Assembly (NCBI GenBank): GCA_016190025.1
Contig: JACPRG010000004.1
Location: 1-23,867, forward strand
From: Candidatus Tectimicrobiota bacterium
GTDB lineage: Bacteria > UBA8248 > JACPRG01
DNA: 23,867 nt
Direction of reading: 5' to 3'
A program made the translations under genes and the position numbers. The notes under the pieces were generated by a model. That model was given only the letters and a program-made list of their open reading frames with translations, was not told where the DNA came from and did not search any database. This document shows, piece by piece, positions 13,735 to 21,401 of this stretch (position 1 is the stretch's first letter; each line of letters begins with the position of its first letter).

Positions 13735-14613
13735 ATGTCCGCACCGGTTTTCGCCCTGCTGGCGGCCGGTCTCATCGGCCTCGGGGAATTCTCCGCGCAC
13801 TTCGGCTTGCGGCGCGTCAGGCCTCTCACCGGCGTGTTCCTGGGGACCTGTTATCAACTTCTGACCTTGGTCGTGGTCCTCGTGCTTCGAGGGGTCTGGG
13901 TGGCCGGGGAGTGGCCGGGGCCCGCGCTCTTCTTCCTGGTGGGCATCCTCCACCCCGGGGCCTATTTTCTCGCGCTCCTCACAGCCATCGACCGGCTGGG
14001 TCCCGCGCGGGCCATCACGGGCCGGGGAACCTCTCCCTTCTTCGGGGTCGCGCTGGCCGTGCTGTTCCTGGCCGAGCGGCCGAACCTCCAGGTCTATCTG
14101 GGACTGGTCTTGATCGCGGGCGGCGTGATGGTCCTGTCGGCGGGGAAGGGGGGCAAGGAGGTCCGGCGCGGGGACTGGGCGTTCGCCCTGTTGGCGGCGT
14201 TCTTCTCCGGGCTCGCCCCGGCGGTGACCAAGGTGGCCCTGGGGTACGGGAGCGATCCGGTCGCGGGGGTGCTCTTCTCCATCGTGGGCGGGATGGTCTC
14301 CATCGTCATCGCCAATACGGTGATGGAGCGAAGACACCCCGGACCCTTCTGGGTGCGGACGATCCCCTCCGGGGCGTATCTTTTGTTCCTGCCCATGGGG
14401 GTCTTGACAGGTCTGGCCTACATCGCGTGGTTTGTCGCCCTTTCCCTGGGGACCGTGTCCGTGGTATTGCCCCTGGTCCAGTCGTCTCCCTTCGTCGCCA
14501 TCCTGCTCTCCCGGACCTTCCTCCAGGCGGAGGAGCGGGTCGATCCCCGGCTCATCCTCTCGGCGCTCGCCATCGTGACGGGGGCCGTCCTCGTTACGCT
14601 GGGGCGGGCGTGA
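13735..14613 (+). CDS. DMT-superfamily EamA transporter, copy 3 of 3
   Basis: The 292-residue paralogue has the same ten-helix, two-EamA-repeat layout: PVFALLAAGLIGLGEFSAHFGLRRVRPLTG, HPGAYFLALLTAIDRLGPARAITGRGTSPFFGV, AERPNLQVYLGLVLIAGGVMVL, then PLVQSSPFVAILLSRTFLQAEERVDPRLILS. It is the most divergent of the three: SSHYG becomes SAHFG and the QEQE motif becomes QAEE. The ATG at 13735 has AAGGA 3 nt and GGAGAGG further upstream. It has its own promoter at 13611-13639, and its stop codon overlaps the GTG start of the NCS2-like permease by 4 nt. The two proteins are therefore likely made together. Confidence 0.9.
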   Translation: MSAPVFALLAAGLIGLGEFSAHFGLRRVRPLTGVFLGTCYQLLTLVVVLVLRGVWVAGEWPGPALFFLVGILHPGAYFLALLTAIDRLGPARAITGRGTSPFFGVALAVLFLAERPNLQVYLGLVLIAGGVMVLSAGKGGKEVRRGDWAFALLAAFFSGLAPAVTKVALGYGSDPVAGVLFSIVGGMVSIVIANTVMERRHPGPFWVRTIPSGAYLLFLPMGVLTGLAYIAWFVALSLGTVSVVLPLVQSSPFVAILLSRTFLQAEERVDPRLILSALAIVTGAVLVTLGRA

Positions 14614-16199
14614 CCCCTCGCATGAGCGCGGGCCGCCCTCCCTTCTTCGTCCGGGGGGACCTGGACGGGTTCTTCGGCCTCCTCATCGACAACCTGGTCA
14701 ACCTGATGCTCATCGTGAGCCTGTGCTCCGGGCTGCTGGGGATGCCGCCGGACCTCGTTTTCGGGCGCATCCTCCCGGGCGCGGCGGCCTCCATCCTGCT
14801 GGGCAACGGGTTCTACGCCTGGCAGGCGCGCCGCGTCGCCCGCCGCCTGGGGCGGGAGGACGTGACGGCGCTTCCCTACGGGATCAACACCGTCAGCCTG
14901 TTCGCCTTCGTGTTCTTCGTCATGCTCCCCGTCTATCGCGCGAGCGGGGACCCCTTCCTGGCCTGGCGGGTGGGGCTTCTGGCCTGCTTCACCAGCGGGG
15001 TGGTGGAGTTTCTGGGGGCCTTCGTCGGCGGATGGGTCCGGAGGATGACGCCCCGGGCGGCGATGCTCTCCACGCTGGCGGGGATCGCCGCGACGTTCCT
15101 CGCCGCGGACTTCCTCTTCCGGATCTTCGAATCCCCCCTCGTGGCGATGGTCCCCCTGGCCATTCTCCTGTTGCAGTACCTCTCCCGGGCGGTCCTGCCC
15201 TGGCGGCTTCCGGCGGGACTCTGGGCTGTCCTGGTGGGGACGGCCTTGGCCTGGGCGCTCGGCGGGATCAAGACAGGGCAGGGCGCGGCTTCCGGGTCGG
15301 CGGGCCTTCTGCTTCCGGCGGTGGCCACAGGGGATCTCCGGGCGGTCTTCACCGGAGAGAACCTGCTCGCCTACCTCTCCATCACGATCCCCATGGGGGT
15401 CATGAACGTCCTCGGCTCGCTGATGAACATCGAGAGCGCCGAGGCCGCCGGCGACCCCTTCGACACCCGGTCCTCCCTGGCGGCCAACGGGGTCGGCAGC
15501 CTGGCGGCCGCTCTCCTCGGGAGCTGCTTTCCGACGACCATCTACATCGGCCATCCGGGGTGGAAGGCCATGGGGGCGCGGTCGGGCTATTCGGCCCTGA
15601 GCGGAGGGGTCGTCGCCCTGTTGTGCCTCACCGGGACCGCCCAGTGGGTGTTCCGGTGGATCCCGCTGGAGGCCGGGATCGGGATCCTGGTCTGGGTCGG
15701 CGTGGTCATCGTGGCCCAGGCGTTCCGGGCCGTCCCCGACCGCCACGCCCCGGCCGTTGCCGTCGGGCTATTCCCCTCCCTCGCCGCCTGGGGGCTCCTC
15801 CTCGTCCAGGGGGCTTTGGGGCTGGCTGGGACGTCGCTGGCCGAGCTCGGCGGGAGGGCCTTCGCCGGGTCGCTGGCCCTGCGGGGGATGATCGTCCTGG
15901 AGAGGGGCTTTCTCTTCACCGCGATGATTCTTTCGGCCATCTGTGTTTTCCTGGTGGAGAGGCGCTTTCTTCCGGCCTCCGCGTGGGCGCTCCTGGCGGC
16001 GGGCCTGTCGTTCTTCGGCGTCATCCACGCTTATGAGATTGCGCCCGAGGGGGTGGTGAGCGTCTTTGGGTTCGCCGCCGCGCCCCGCGTGGCCCTGGGA
16101 TACCTTCTCATGGCCGCCCTTTTCGCAGGGATGGGGCTTTGGAGGCGGGAGGAGGCGCGGCCAGTCGATGGGGAGAAAGTCCCGGGAGGGTCTCTCTGA
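14610..16199 (+). CDS. NCS2-like (xanthine/uracil/AzgA-type) permease
   Basis: A 529-residue polytopic membrane protein with about 12-14 hydrophobic helices. It has DLDGFFGLLIDNLVNLMLIVSL at the N-terminus, DVTALPYGINTVSLFAF (the broken helix region of the NCS2 fold), IPMGVMNVLGSLMNIESAEAAGD (the transporter core with a candidate Glu), and GSCFPTTIYIGHPGWKAMGARSGYSALSGG in place of the family's usual T-x-Y-x-E-S/N-x-G-x-x-x-x-x-G-R. I therefore place it in the NCS2/AzgA-like group with moderate certainty; purine, pyrimidine or another small anion are all possible substrates. The GTG start overlaps the previous stop by 4 nt; an ATG four codons later (14622) is an alternative. The frame is open much further upstream, but that part lies inside DMT copy 3. 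Confidence 0.68.
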   Translation: MTPRMSAGRPPFFVRGDLDGFFGLLIDNLVNLMLIVSLCSGLLGMPPDLVFGRILPGAAASILLGNGFYAWQARRVARRLGREDVTALPYGINTVSLFAFVFFVMLPVYRASGDPFLAWRVGLLACFTSGVVEFLGAFVGGWVRRMTPRAAMLSTLAGIAATFLAADFLFRIFESPLVAMVPLAILLLQYLSRAVLPWRLPAGLWAVLVGTALAWALGGIKTGQGAASGSAGLLLPAVATGDLRAVFTGENLLAYLSITIPMGVMNVLGSLMNIESAEAAGDPFDTRSSLAANGVGSLAAALLGSCFPTTIYIGHPGWKAMGARSGYSALSGGVVALLCLTGTAQWVFRWIPLEAGIGILVWVGVVIVAQAFRAVPDRHAPAVAVGLFPSLAAWGLLLVQGALGLAGTSLAELGGRAFAGSLALRGMIVLERGFLFTAMILSAICVFLVERRFLPASAWALLAAGLSFFGVIHAYEIAPEGVVSVFGFAAAPRVALGYLLMAALFAGMGLWRREEARPVDGEKVPGGSL

Positions 16200-16235
16200 A
16201 AGCCGGCCCCTCCTCGCCCCCGCGCGAGACGCCGG

Positions 16236-16263
16236 GAGGTTGCAGACCTCAAGGCACGGTGCC
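16236..16263 (+). other. Two adjacent small stem-loops after the NCS2-like gene
   Basis: Within the 154-base gap before the NapG-like gene, GAGGT/ACCTC pairs across a 5-nt loop and, two bases later, GGCAC/GTGCC pairs across a single G. Both are perfect. No T-run follows. They may end or pause the transporter transcript, but could be chance in such GC-rich sequence. Confidence 0.25.
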
Positions 16264-16353
16264 CCCCGCGCGCAATCCGGCTTGGGGGGTTCAAGAGGTC
16301 TTTGGGATACTGTCGAGATTCGCCGACGCAGGCCGTCGCTTCGGGAGCGTGAA

Positions 16354-16953
16354 ATGCCCGGCGAGATGGACCGCAAGGAATTCCTGAAGAGGGGCTGGAT
16401 GCGCCTGCTCCTCCCCTTTCTCGCGGAGGCGGAAGAGGACGAATGGCTGCCCCCGCGAGACCGCGTGGGCGAGAGGCCCCTCCTGAGGCCCCCGGGGGCG
16501 ATCCCCGAGCCGGATTTCCTCTCGACCTGCCACCGCTGCGGGACGTGCGTGGAGGCGTGCCCCGCCGACGCCATCCGCTTCGCCGAGGAGGGCGAGGGGC
16601 TCGCTGCGGGCACGCCCATCATCGTCGCGGCCGCGGCCCCCTGCGTGGTCTGCGACGCCCTGGCCTGCATGGCGAACTGCCCCTCGGGCGCCCTCCGGCT
16701 TGTCCCCAAAGAGTCCATCCGGATGGGCGTCGCCCGGGTGGAGTTGGACGACTGCCTCGCCTGGAACGGCGCGGACCCGGGCTGCCGGGCTTGCGTGGAG
16801 ATGTGTCCCTTCGCCGGGACGGCCATTTCCGTGGAGGCGGAGAGAGGGCCCGTCGTCCACGAGGCCGCCTGCACGGGCTGCGGGCTTTGCGAGTTCTACT
16901 GTCCCGCGGGGAAGACGGCCATCCTCGTCGAGCCCATCCCCAGAGTGTCTTAG
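16354..16953 (+). CDS. NapG/MauM-like ferredoxin with four [4Fe-4S] cluster motifs
   Basis: The 199-residue protein holds sixteen cysteines in four cluster motifs: C59/C62/C65/C69 (CHRCGTCVEACP), C97/C100/C105/C109, C134/C144/C147/C151, and C173/C176/C179/C183 (CTGCGLCEFYCP). This order and spacing match NapG/MauM-type ferredoxins, which pass electrons to periplasmic reductases. NapG normally carries a twin-arginine signal; here the N-terminus reads DRKEFLKRGW, close to the RRxFLK pattern but with Lys replacing the second Arg and only a short hydrophobic run (LLLPFL). Export is therefore doubtful. I chose the ATG at 16354, with GGGAG 9 nt upstream; an ATG at 16366 is possible. No reductase partner lies in the window, and the gene converges on the radical SAM gene. 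Confidence 0.85.
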   Translation: MPGEMDRKEFLKRGWMRLLLPFLAEAEEDEWLPPRDRVGERPLLRPPGAIPEPDFLSTCHRCGTCVEACPADAIRFAEEGEGLAAGTPIIVAAAAPCVVCDALACMANCPSGALRLVPKESIRMGVARVELDDCLAWNGADPGCRACVEMCPFAGTAISVEAERGPVVHEAACTGCGLCEFYCPAGKTAILVEPIPRVS

Positions 16954-17033
16954 GGCGCGCCGGGGCTTTTCCCGTGTCGGGCCGTCTTCCGGCGGCGGGG
17001 GGTCCCTGGGCTGAATCGGGCTGCCGGGCCGCC

Positions 17034-18896
17034 TCAGGCTGACGTGGAGGGTGTCGCCGGGCCCTTGAGGGTGTGCTCGAGCTCCTCGTACAGGGTCTGC
17101 ATTTCCTCTTTGGCGGCCGCGGGAAGCCTTTTCAGCCTTTGCCGGGCATCGGCGAGGGCCTGCGCCGCGTACTGCAGTCCCTCCTGTCGTTCCCGTCGGT
17201 ACGCCTCCCGCACCCTGTGGATGGCGACGCGGAGGATTTGCATTTCGTCCCGGGTCGCGGTGGGGAGTCTTTTCAGCCTTTGCCGGGCGTCGGCGAGGGC
17301 CTGCGCCGTGTGCCGGAGCCCCTCGCGGCGTTCGCGCTTGCAGGCCTCCCGCACCCTGGAGACGGCCGCCCGCACGAACCCGCGGAAATCGTGGGCGGCC
17401 AGCTTCTCCCGGGTCAGCGCGTAGAAGTGCCAGCCGACGATGCCCTGTCTCACGGCGTCCGGGAACCGGGCGGGATATTTCGCGAGGGTCCGGCCCAGGA
17501 ATTTGGCGTAGGACCGTCCGTACCTGGATTTCGGGATGAGCCAGAGGGATTTGAGGAACGCCCACACCCGCCTCCGGGAGATGGGGACGGTGATGTTGTG
17601 CTTCTCCCCCAGTTGAGCGTAGAGGGCCTCGACCCGCCGGAAGTAGTTCTCGGGGTTCCCATAGACTTCGCGAAGGACGTTTTTGTACGCGTTCACCAGG
17701 ACCTCGGAGTCCTGGACCGTCTTGAAGTTGAAGCCGAACTGGAAGGTGTTGTTTCCCTCCCGGACGGCGCTGGTCGGAAGGAGGCGGCTTTCCCGCGCGA
17801 ACCGGTCGTACAGGGGACTTCCGGGGACGGCCGTGAGCAACCCCGCCATGGCGACGGGAACACCCGAATCCTGGATGAACTGGATCATGTGGCGGTCGAT
17901 GTCCGCCGGGTCGTTGTCGAAGCCGATGATGAAGCCCGCCATCACCTCCATGCCGGCCCGCTGGATGGTCTTCACCGATTCCAGCAGGTCGAACCGCACG
18001 TTCTGGAGCTTCTGGGTTTCCCGCAGGCTCTCGTCGATGGGGGTCTCGATCCCCAGGAAAACGCTCTCGAACCCGGCGCGCACCATCGCGGAGAGCAGCT
18101 CCTTGTCCCCCGCCAGGTTGATGCTCGCCTGGGTGTAGAACGTGAAGGGCATCCCGCGCCGTCTCTGCCATTCGATGACGTGGGGCAGGAGGAGCCGGGC
18201 GGATTTCTTGTTGCCGATGAAGTTGTCGTCCACCCAGAAGACGCTGCCCCGCCACCCCCGGCGGTAGAGCATCTCCAGCTCGGCGGTCGTCCGCTCGGCG
18301 GACTTGTACCGGGTCGTTTTGCCGAACAGCGTCGGGATGTCGCAGAACTCGCATTTGAAGGGGCAGCCGCGGGAGATCTGGATGGCCATGGAAACATAGT
18401 GCTTCAGCGGGACGATGTCGTACCGGGGGAGGGGAGAGTCGTTGATGTCCGGGGACTCCGCCCGCAGGTCCAGGAGGGTCCGCCTTCGCGCCCCGACCAT
18501 CTCCGAGAGGGCGTCCACGAACCGGGGGCTCTCCGCTTCGCCCAGGACGAAATGGGGCTCCCCGCGGATTTCCTCGTGGGAGGAGGTAGCGTCGGGGCCG
18601 CCGACGACAACGGGGACCTTCGCCCGGTTGCACCGCTCGATGACCCCCTCGACGGAGGGGCGCTGGATCATCATGCCGCCAGTCAGGACGACATCGGCCC
18701 AGCCCAGGTCTTCTTCCCGCAGCTCCGAGACGTTCAAGTCGAGGAGCCGGACGTCGTAATCCCCCGGCAGCATGCCGGCGATGGTCAGCAGCCCCAGGGG
18801 GGGATGCGTCGCCTTCAGCCCCAGGAACTTCAGTGCCCTCTGGTATCCCCAGAAAGTCTCGGGAAACTTCGGGTAAATCAGCAGGGCTCGCGTCAT
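17034..18896 (-). CDS. B12-binding radical SAM protein (DUF4070 type) with duplicated C-terminal helical repeat
   Basis: The 620-residue protein begins with a cobalamin-binding-type Rossmann domain (about 1-140: LLIYPKFPETFW, PPLGLLTIAGMLP, VVVGGPDATS). The radical SAM core follows, with C178/C182/C185 in SRGCPFKCEFCDIPTLFG, then VFWVDDNFIGNKKSA, ASINLAGDKELL and VFLGIETPIDESL. A DUF4070-type C-terminal region runs to about 490. Residues 511-557 and 558-604 are a tandem repeat of 47 residues rich in Arg, Glu and Ala, both copies containing ALADARQRLKRLP. This family is broad and mostly uncharacterised; related enzymes methylate or rearrange unactivated carbons. The start ATG has GAGGAGAGG just upstream. 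The gene follows the molybdenum-enzyme gene by 133 bases, in which no gene is seen. Confidence 0.9.
   Translation of the reverse strand: MTRALLIYPKFPETFWGYQRALKFLGLKATHPPLGLLTIAGMLPGDYDVRLLDLNVSELREEDLGWADVVLTGGMMIQRPSVEGVIERCNRAKVPVVVGGPDATSSHEEIRGEPHFVLGEAESPRFVDALSEMVGARRRTLLDLRAESPDINDSPLPRYDIVPLKHYVSMAIQISRGCPFKCEFCDIPTLFGKTTRYKSAERTTAELEMLYRRGWRGSVFWVDDNFIGNKKSARLLLPHVIEWQRRRGMPFTFYTQASINLAGDKELLSAMVRAGFESVFLGIETPIDESLRETQKLQNVRFDLLESVKTIQRAGMEVMAGFIIGFDNDPADIDRHMIQFIQDSGVPVAMAGLLTAVPGSPLYDRFARESRLLPTSAVREGNNTFQFGFNFKTVQDSEVLVNAYKNVLREVYGNPENYFRRVEALYAQLGEKHNITVPISRRRVWAFLKSLWLIPKSRYGRSYAKFLGRTLAKYPARFPDAVRQGIVGWHFYALTREKLAAHDFRGFVRAAVSRVREACKRERREGLRHTAQALADARQRLKRLPTATRDEMQILRVAIHRVREAYRRERQEGLQYAAQALADARQRLKRLPAAAKEEMQTLYEELEHTLKGPATPSTSA
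17083..17364 (-). repeat. 141-bp tandem duplication inside the radical SAM gene
   Basis: Two copies with a period of 141 bases (47 codons) lie at about 17083-17223 and 17224-17364. They share near-identical stretches such as TTCAGCCTTTGCCGGGC (at 17131 and 17272) and CCTCCCGCACCCTG. Similarity persists at third codon positions, so the duplication seems fairly recent. It extends the C-terminal helix of the protein without breaking the frame. Confidence 0.8.
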
Positions 18897-19029
18897 GGCC
18901 TCTCCTCGCTCGGGAGATGGTTCGGATGGGTCGAGAGCGGGACGCCCCTTCTGTTTCGCCCACTCTTCTTTCGGTGTGTCAAAAGAAGGCCGGGGCGGCG
19001 GGGGGCCGCTGCGGATCGAGGCGGACGGG

Positions 19030-21336
19030 TCACGGGGCGACTCGTCCTTTCTCTTGGAGCGCCTGGAGCACCTTCTCCGGGGTGATGGGCAGTGACGCGA
19101 TGCGCGCGCCGACGGCGTGATAGACGGCGTTGGCCACGGCCGCGGCGGTGGGGACCAGAGCCGGCTCTCCCACCCCCTTGGCGCCGTACGGGCCGGTCGG
19201 CTCGGAGGACTCGACGAAGAAGGACTCGATGTCCGGGAAGTCCTGCGTCGTCGGGATCCGGTAATCGTAGAAATTGGGGTTGACCACGCTCCCGTCTTCC
19301 GTGTGCAGGTCTTCCATCAGGGCGTAGCCGAGGCCTTGCGTCACGCCCCCCTCGACCTGGCCTTCGATGGTCAACTCGTTGATGACCTTTCCCACGTCGT
19401 GGCCGGCCACGAACCGGGTGACCCGCACCTGCCCGGTCTCGACGTCCACCTCCACCTCGGCGGCGTGGGCCGCGAAGGAGTATCCGGTGGAGACGTTGCC
19501 GTACTTGTCCGGGGCGGGCATCACGACGTCGGGAGGGGAAAAGGAGCCTTGACCCAGGATGGGGTTGCCCGCCGCGGCGTACAGGGCGGCGCGGGCCACT
19601 TCGGCCACCGGGAGGGACCGGTCGGGGTGGGCCTCCACGAAGACCCGGCCCCCCGACAGCGCCAGGTCCTCCGGCCTGCACTCCAGCAGGTCCGCCGCGT
19701 TCTCCAGGAGCTGCCGCCTGGCGTCCCGGGCGGCCGCCAGGACGGCGTTTCCGGCGAGGGTCGTCGTCCGGGAGGCGTAGGCCCCCAGACAGGCCGGCGT
19801 GACGTCGGTGTCCACGGGGGAGACCCGGATGGACTCGATGGGAAAACCCAGTTCCTCGGCGGCGATCTGGGCCAGGATGGTGCGGGAGCCCTGGCCGATG
19901 TCCACCTCTCCGGTCAACAGGTACGCGCTGCCGTCCTCGTTGAGGCGGATCTGGGCGGAGGAGCCGTCGAACTCCTTGAGGAAGCCCCGGAACCCCGAGA
20001 CGTGGATGCAGCACGCCAGGCCGACACCCCGGCGGTATCTTCCCGAAGGACCGCCGGTCCCGGCGGAGGCGGTCTGGCTCCGCCGCTCGGACCACCCGAT
20101 GGCCCGGGCCGCCCCCTCGATGCACTCCCGAAGCCCGATGCTGCCGATGTGGAAGCCGTGGGTGGTGGTGTCGCCGCGCTGGACGAGGTTTTTGAGCCGG
20201 AGTTCCGCCGGGTCCATCCCCAGGTCCTCCGCCAGCATGTCCATGGTGGACTCGAGGGCGAAAGCCCCCTGGGGGTTCCCGAATCCCCGGAAGCCGCCCG
20301 AGGGCGTCTTGTTGGTGTAGACCAGGCGCCAGCGGCTCCGGACGTTGGGGATGCGGTACATGTTGTCGATGCGGTAGGCGGCGATCCCCGTGATGGCCGG
20401 GGCGTAGTCCGTGTAGGCCCCGTTGTCCGCCAGGACGTCCGACTGCTTGGCCAGCAGGTTGCCCTTCGCGTCCGCCCCCAGCCGGACGTGGAGGACCATG
20501 GCGACGCGGGGCCGGGTGGCCACGAACTCGTCCCCCCGCGTGTGGTCGATCCGGACGGGGCGCCGCGCGTCCTGGGTCAGCAGGGCCGCGATGAGGTGCA
20601 TGCTGTGCTCCATCTTGGAGCCGAAGCCCCCGCCGATGAAGGAGTGGACCACCCGGACGTTTTGCGCGGGGAGCCTCAGGATCTCGGCGTAGCGGACCTT
20701 GCACATCCAGGGGTTCTGCACGCCCAGGTGAAAGGTGAGCCGCCCGGAGGCGTCGTACTCCGCGATGCAGGCCATGGGCTCCATGTAGCACTGGTGGACG
20801 CTGGGGGTGTGGTAAGTGTTCTCCGCGACCGCGGCCGACCGCCCGAAGGCCGCGTCCACCTCGCCGTGCTCGAGGGTCCCCTGGTTGGCGATGTTGTTCT
20901 CGACCTTGTGGATGGCCGGGGCGCCCGGCTGGACCGCCTCCCCGGGGTCCGTGACGTAGGGGAGCTCTTCGTACTCCACGTCGATGAGCTCCAGCGCCTC
21001 CTCTGCGGTGTCCAGGTCGGCCGCCGCCACGGCGGCCACCTCCTCTCCGGCGAAGCGGACCTTCTCTTTGGCGAGGATGGGCTCATCGGCGATGAGGGGG
21101 CCGTGCAGGACGTTGCGCGGGTCGTCCCCGGTCACCACCGCCTTCACGCCCCGCAACCTGCGGGCGCGCGAGGCGTCCACCTTCCGCAGCCGCGCGTGGG
21201 GATAGGGGCTCCGCAGGATCTTCCCCCACAGCATGCCCGGCAGGCTCAGGTCCGTGACGTACCGGCCCGCTCCCTGGGCCTTGTCGCGGGCCTCCACGGA
21301 AGGAATCCTTTTGCCGACGTACGTGAAATCGCCCAT
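19030..21336 (-). CDS. Xanthine dehydrogenase-family molybdopterin-binding large subunit
   Basis: The 768-residue protein is the molybdenum subunit of a xanthine dehydrogenase/aldehyde oxidoreductase-type enzyme, which hydroxylates N-heterocycles or oxidises aldehydes or aromatic CoA esters. It shows the N-terminal domain (VGKRIPSVEARDKAQGAGRYVTD), the cofactor loops GGGFGSKM (235-242) and GGFRGFGNPQG (347-357), GEVDIGQGSRT (477-486), and the catalytic Glu E724 in GAKGVGEPALVPTAAAVANA. The chosen ATG at 21336 has GGGGGGGAGAG just upstream; the frame is open to 22134, but that part shadows the aldolase gene. The usual [2Fe-2S] and FAD subunits are not adjacent in the window, so partners must be encoded elsewhere. 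It lies 65 bases after the threonine aldolase gene, in the same direction. Confidence 0.93.
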   Translation of the reverse strand: MGDFTYVGKRIPSVEARDKAQGAGRYVTDLSLPGMLWGKILRSPYPHARLRKVDASRARRLRGVKAVVTGDDPRNVLHGPLIADEPILAKEKVRFAGEEVAAVAAADLDTAEEALELIDVEYEELPYVTDPGEAVQPGAPAIHKVENNIANQGTLEHGEVDAAFGRSAAVAENTYHTPSVHQCYMEPMACIAEYDASGRLTFHLGVQNPWMCKVRYAEILRLPAQNVRVVHSFIGGGFGSKMEHSMHLIAALLTQDARRPVRIDHTRGDEFVATRPRVAMVLHVRLGADAKGNLLAKQSDVLADNGAYTDYAPAITGIAAYRIDNMYRIPNVRSRWRLVYTNKTPSGGFRGFGNPQGAFALESTMDMLAEDLGMDPAELRLKNLVQRGDTTTHGFHIGSIGLRECIEGAARAIGWSERRSQTASAGTGGPSGRYRRGVGLACCIHVSGFRGFLKEFDGSSAQIRLNEDGSAYLLTGEVDIGQGSRTILAQIAAEELGFPIESIRVSPVDTDVTPACLGAYASRTTTLAGNAVLAAARDARRQLLENAADLLECRPEDLALSGGRVFVEAHPDRSLPVAEVARAALYAAAGNPILGQGSFSPPDVVMPAPDKYGNVSTGYSFAAHAAEVEVDVETGQVRVTRFVAGHDVGKVINELTIEGQVEGGVTQGLGYALMEDLHTEDGSVVNPNFYDYRIPTTQDFPDIESFFVESSEPTGPYGAKGVGEPALVPTAAAVANAVYHAVGARIASLPITPEKVLQALQEKGRVAP

Positions 21337-21401
21337 CGCTCTCCCCCCCTTGCGGCCGATCGGCCCCTGGGGTTTCATCTTACCAGAACCGCGCGCGGGG
21401 C

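Noticed and set aside
16954..17033. A possible bidirectional terminator between the converging NapG-like and radical SAM genes.
   Set aside because: I looked for a stem with a T-run on either strand and found only scattered GC-rich partial pairings; nothing I can support.
16291..18963. An 890-codon minus-strand frame, and a 670-codon plus-strand frame at 17073-19085.
   Set aside because: Both are shadows of the radical SAM and NapG-like genes. They lack family motifs, whereas the chosen frames carry complete Cys motifs.
18960..18995. A perfect TTGACA on the minus strand between the molybdenum subunit and radical SAM genes.
   Set aside because: No -10-like hexamer lies 16-18 bases downstream (the sequence there is GCGAAA), so I do not call a promoter.
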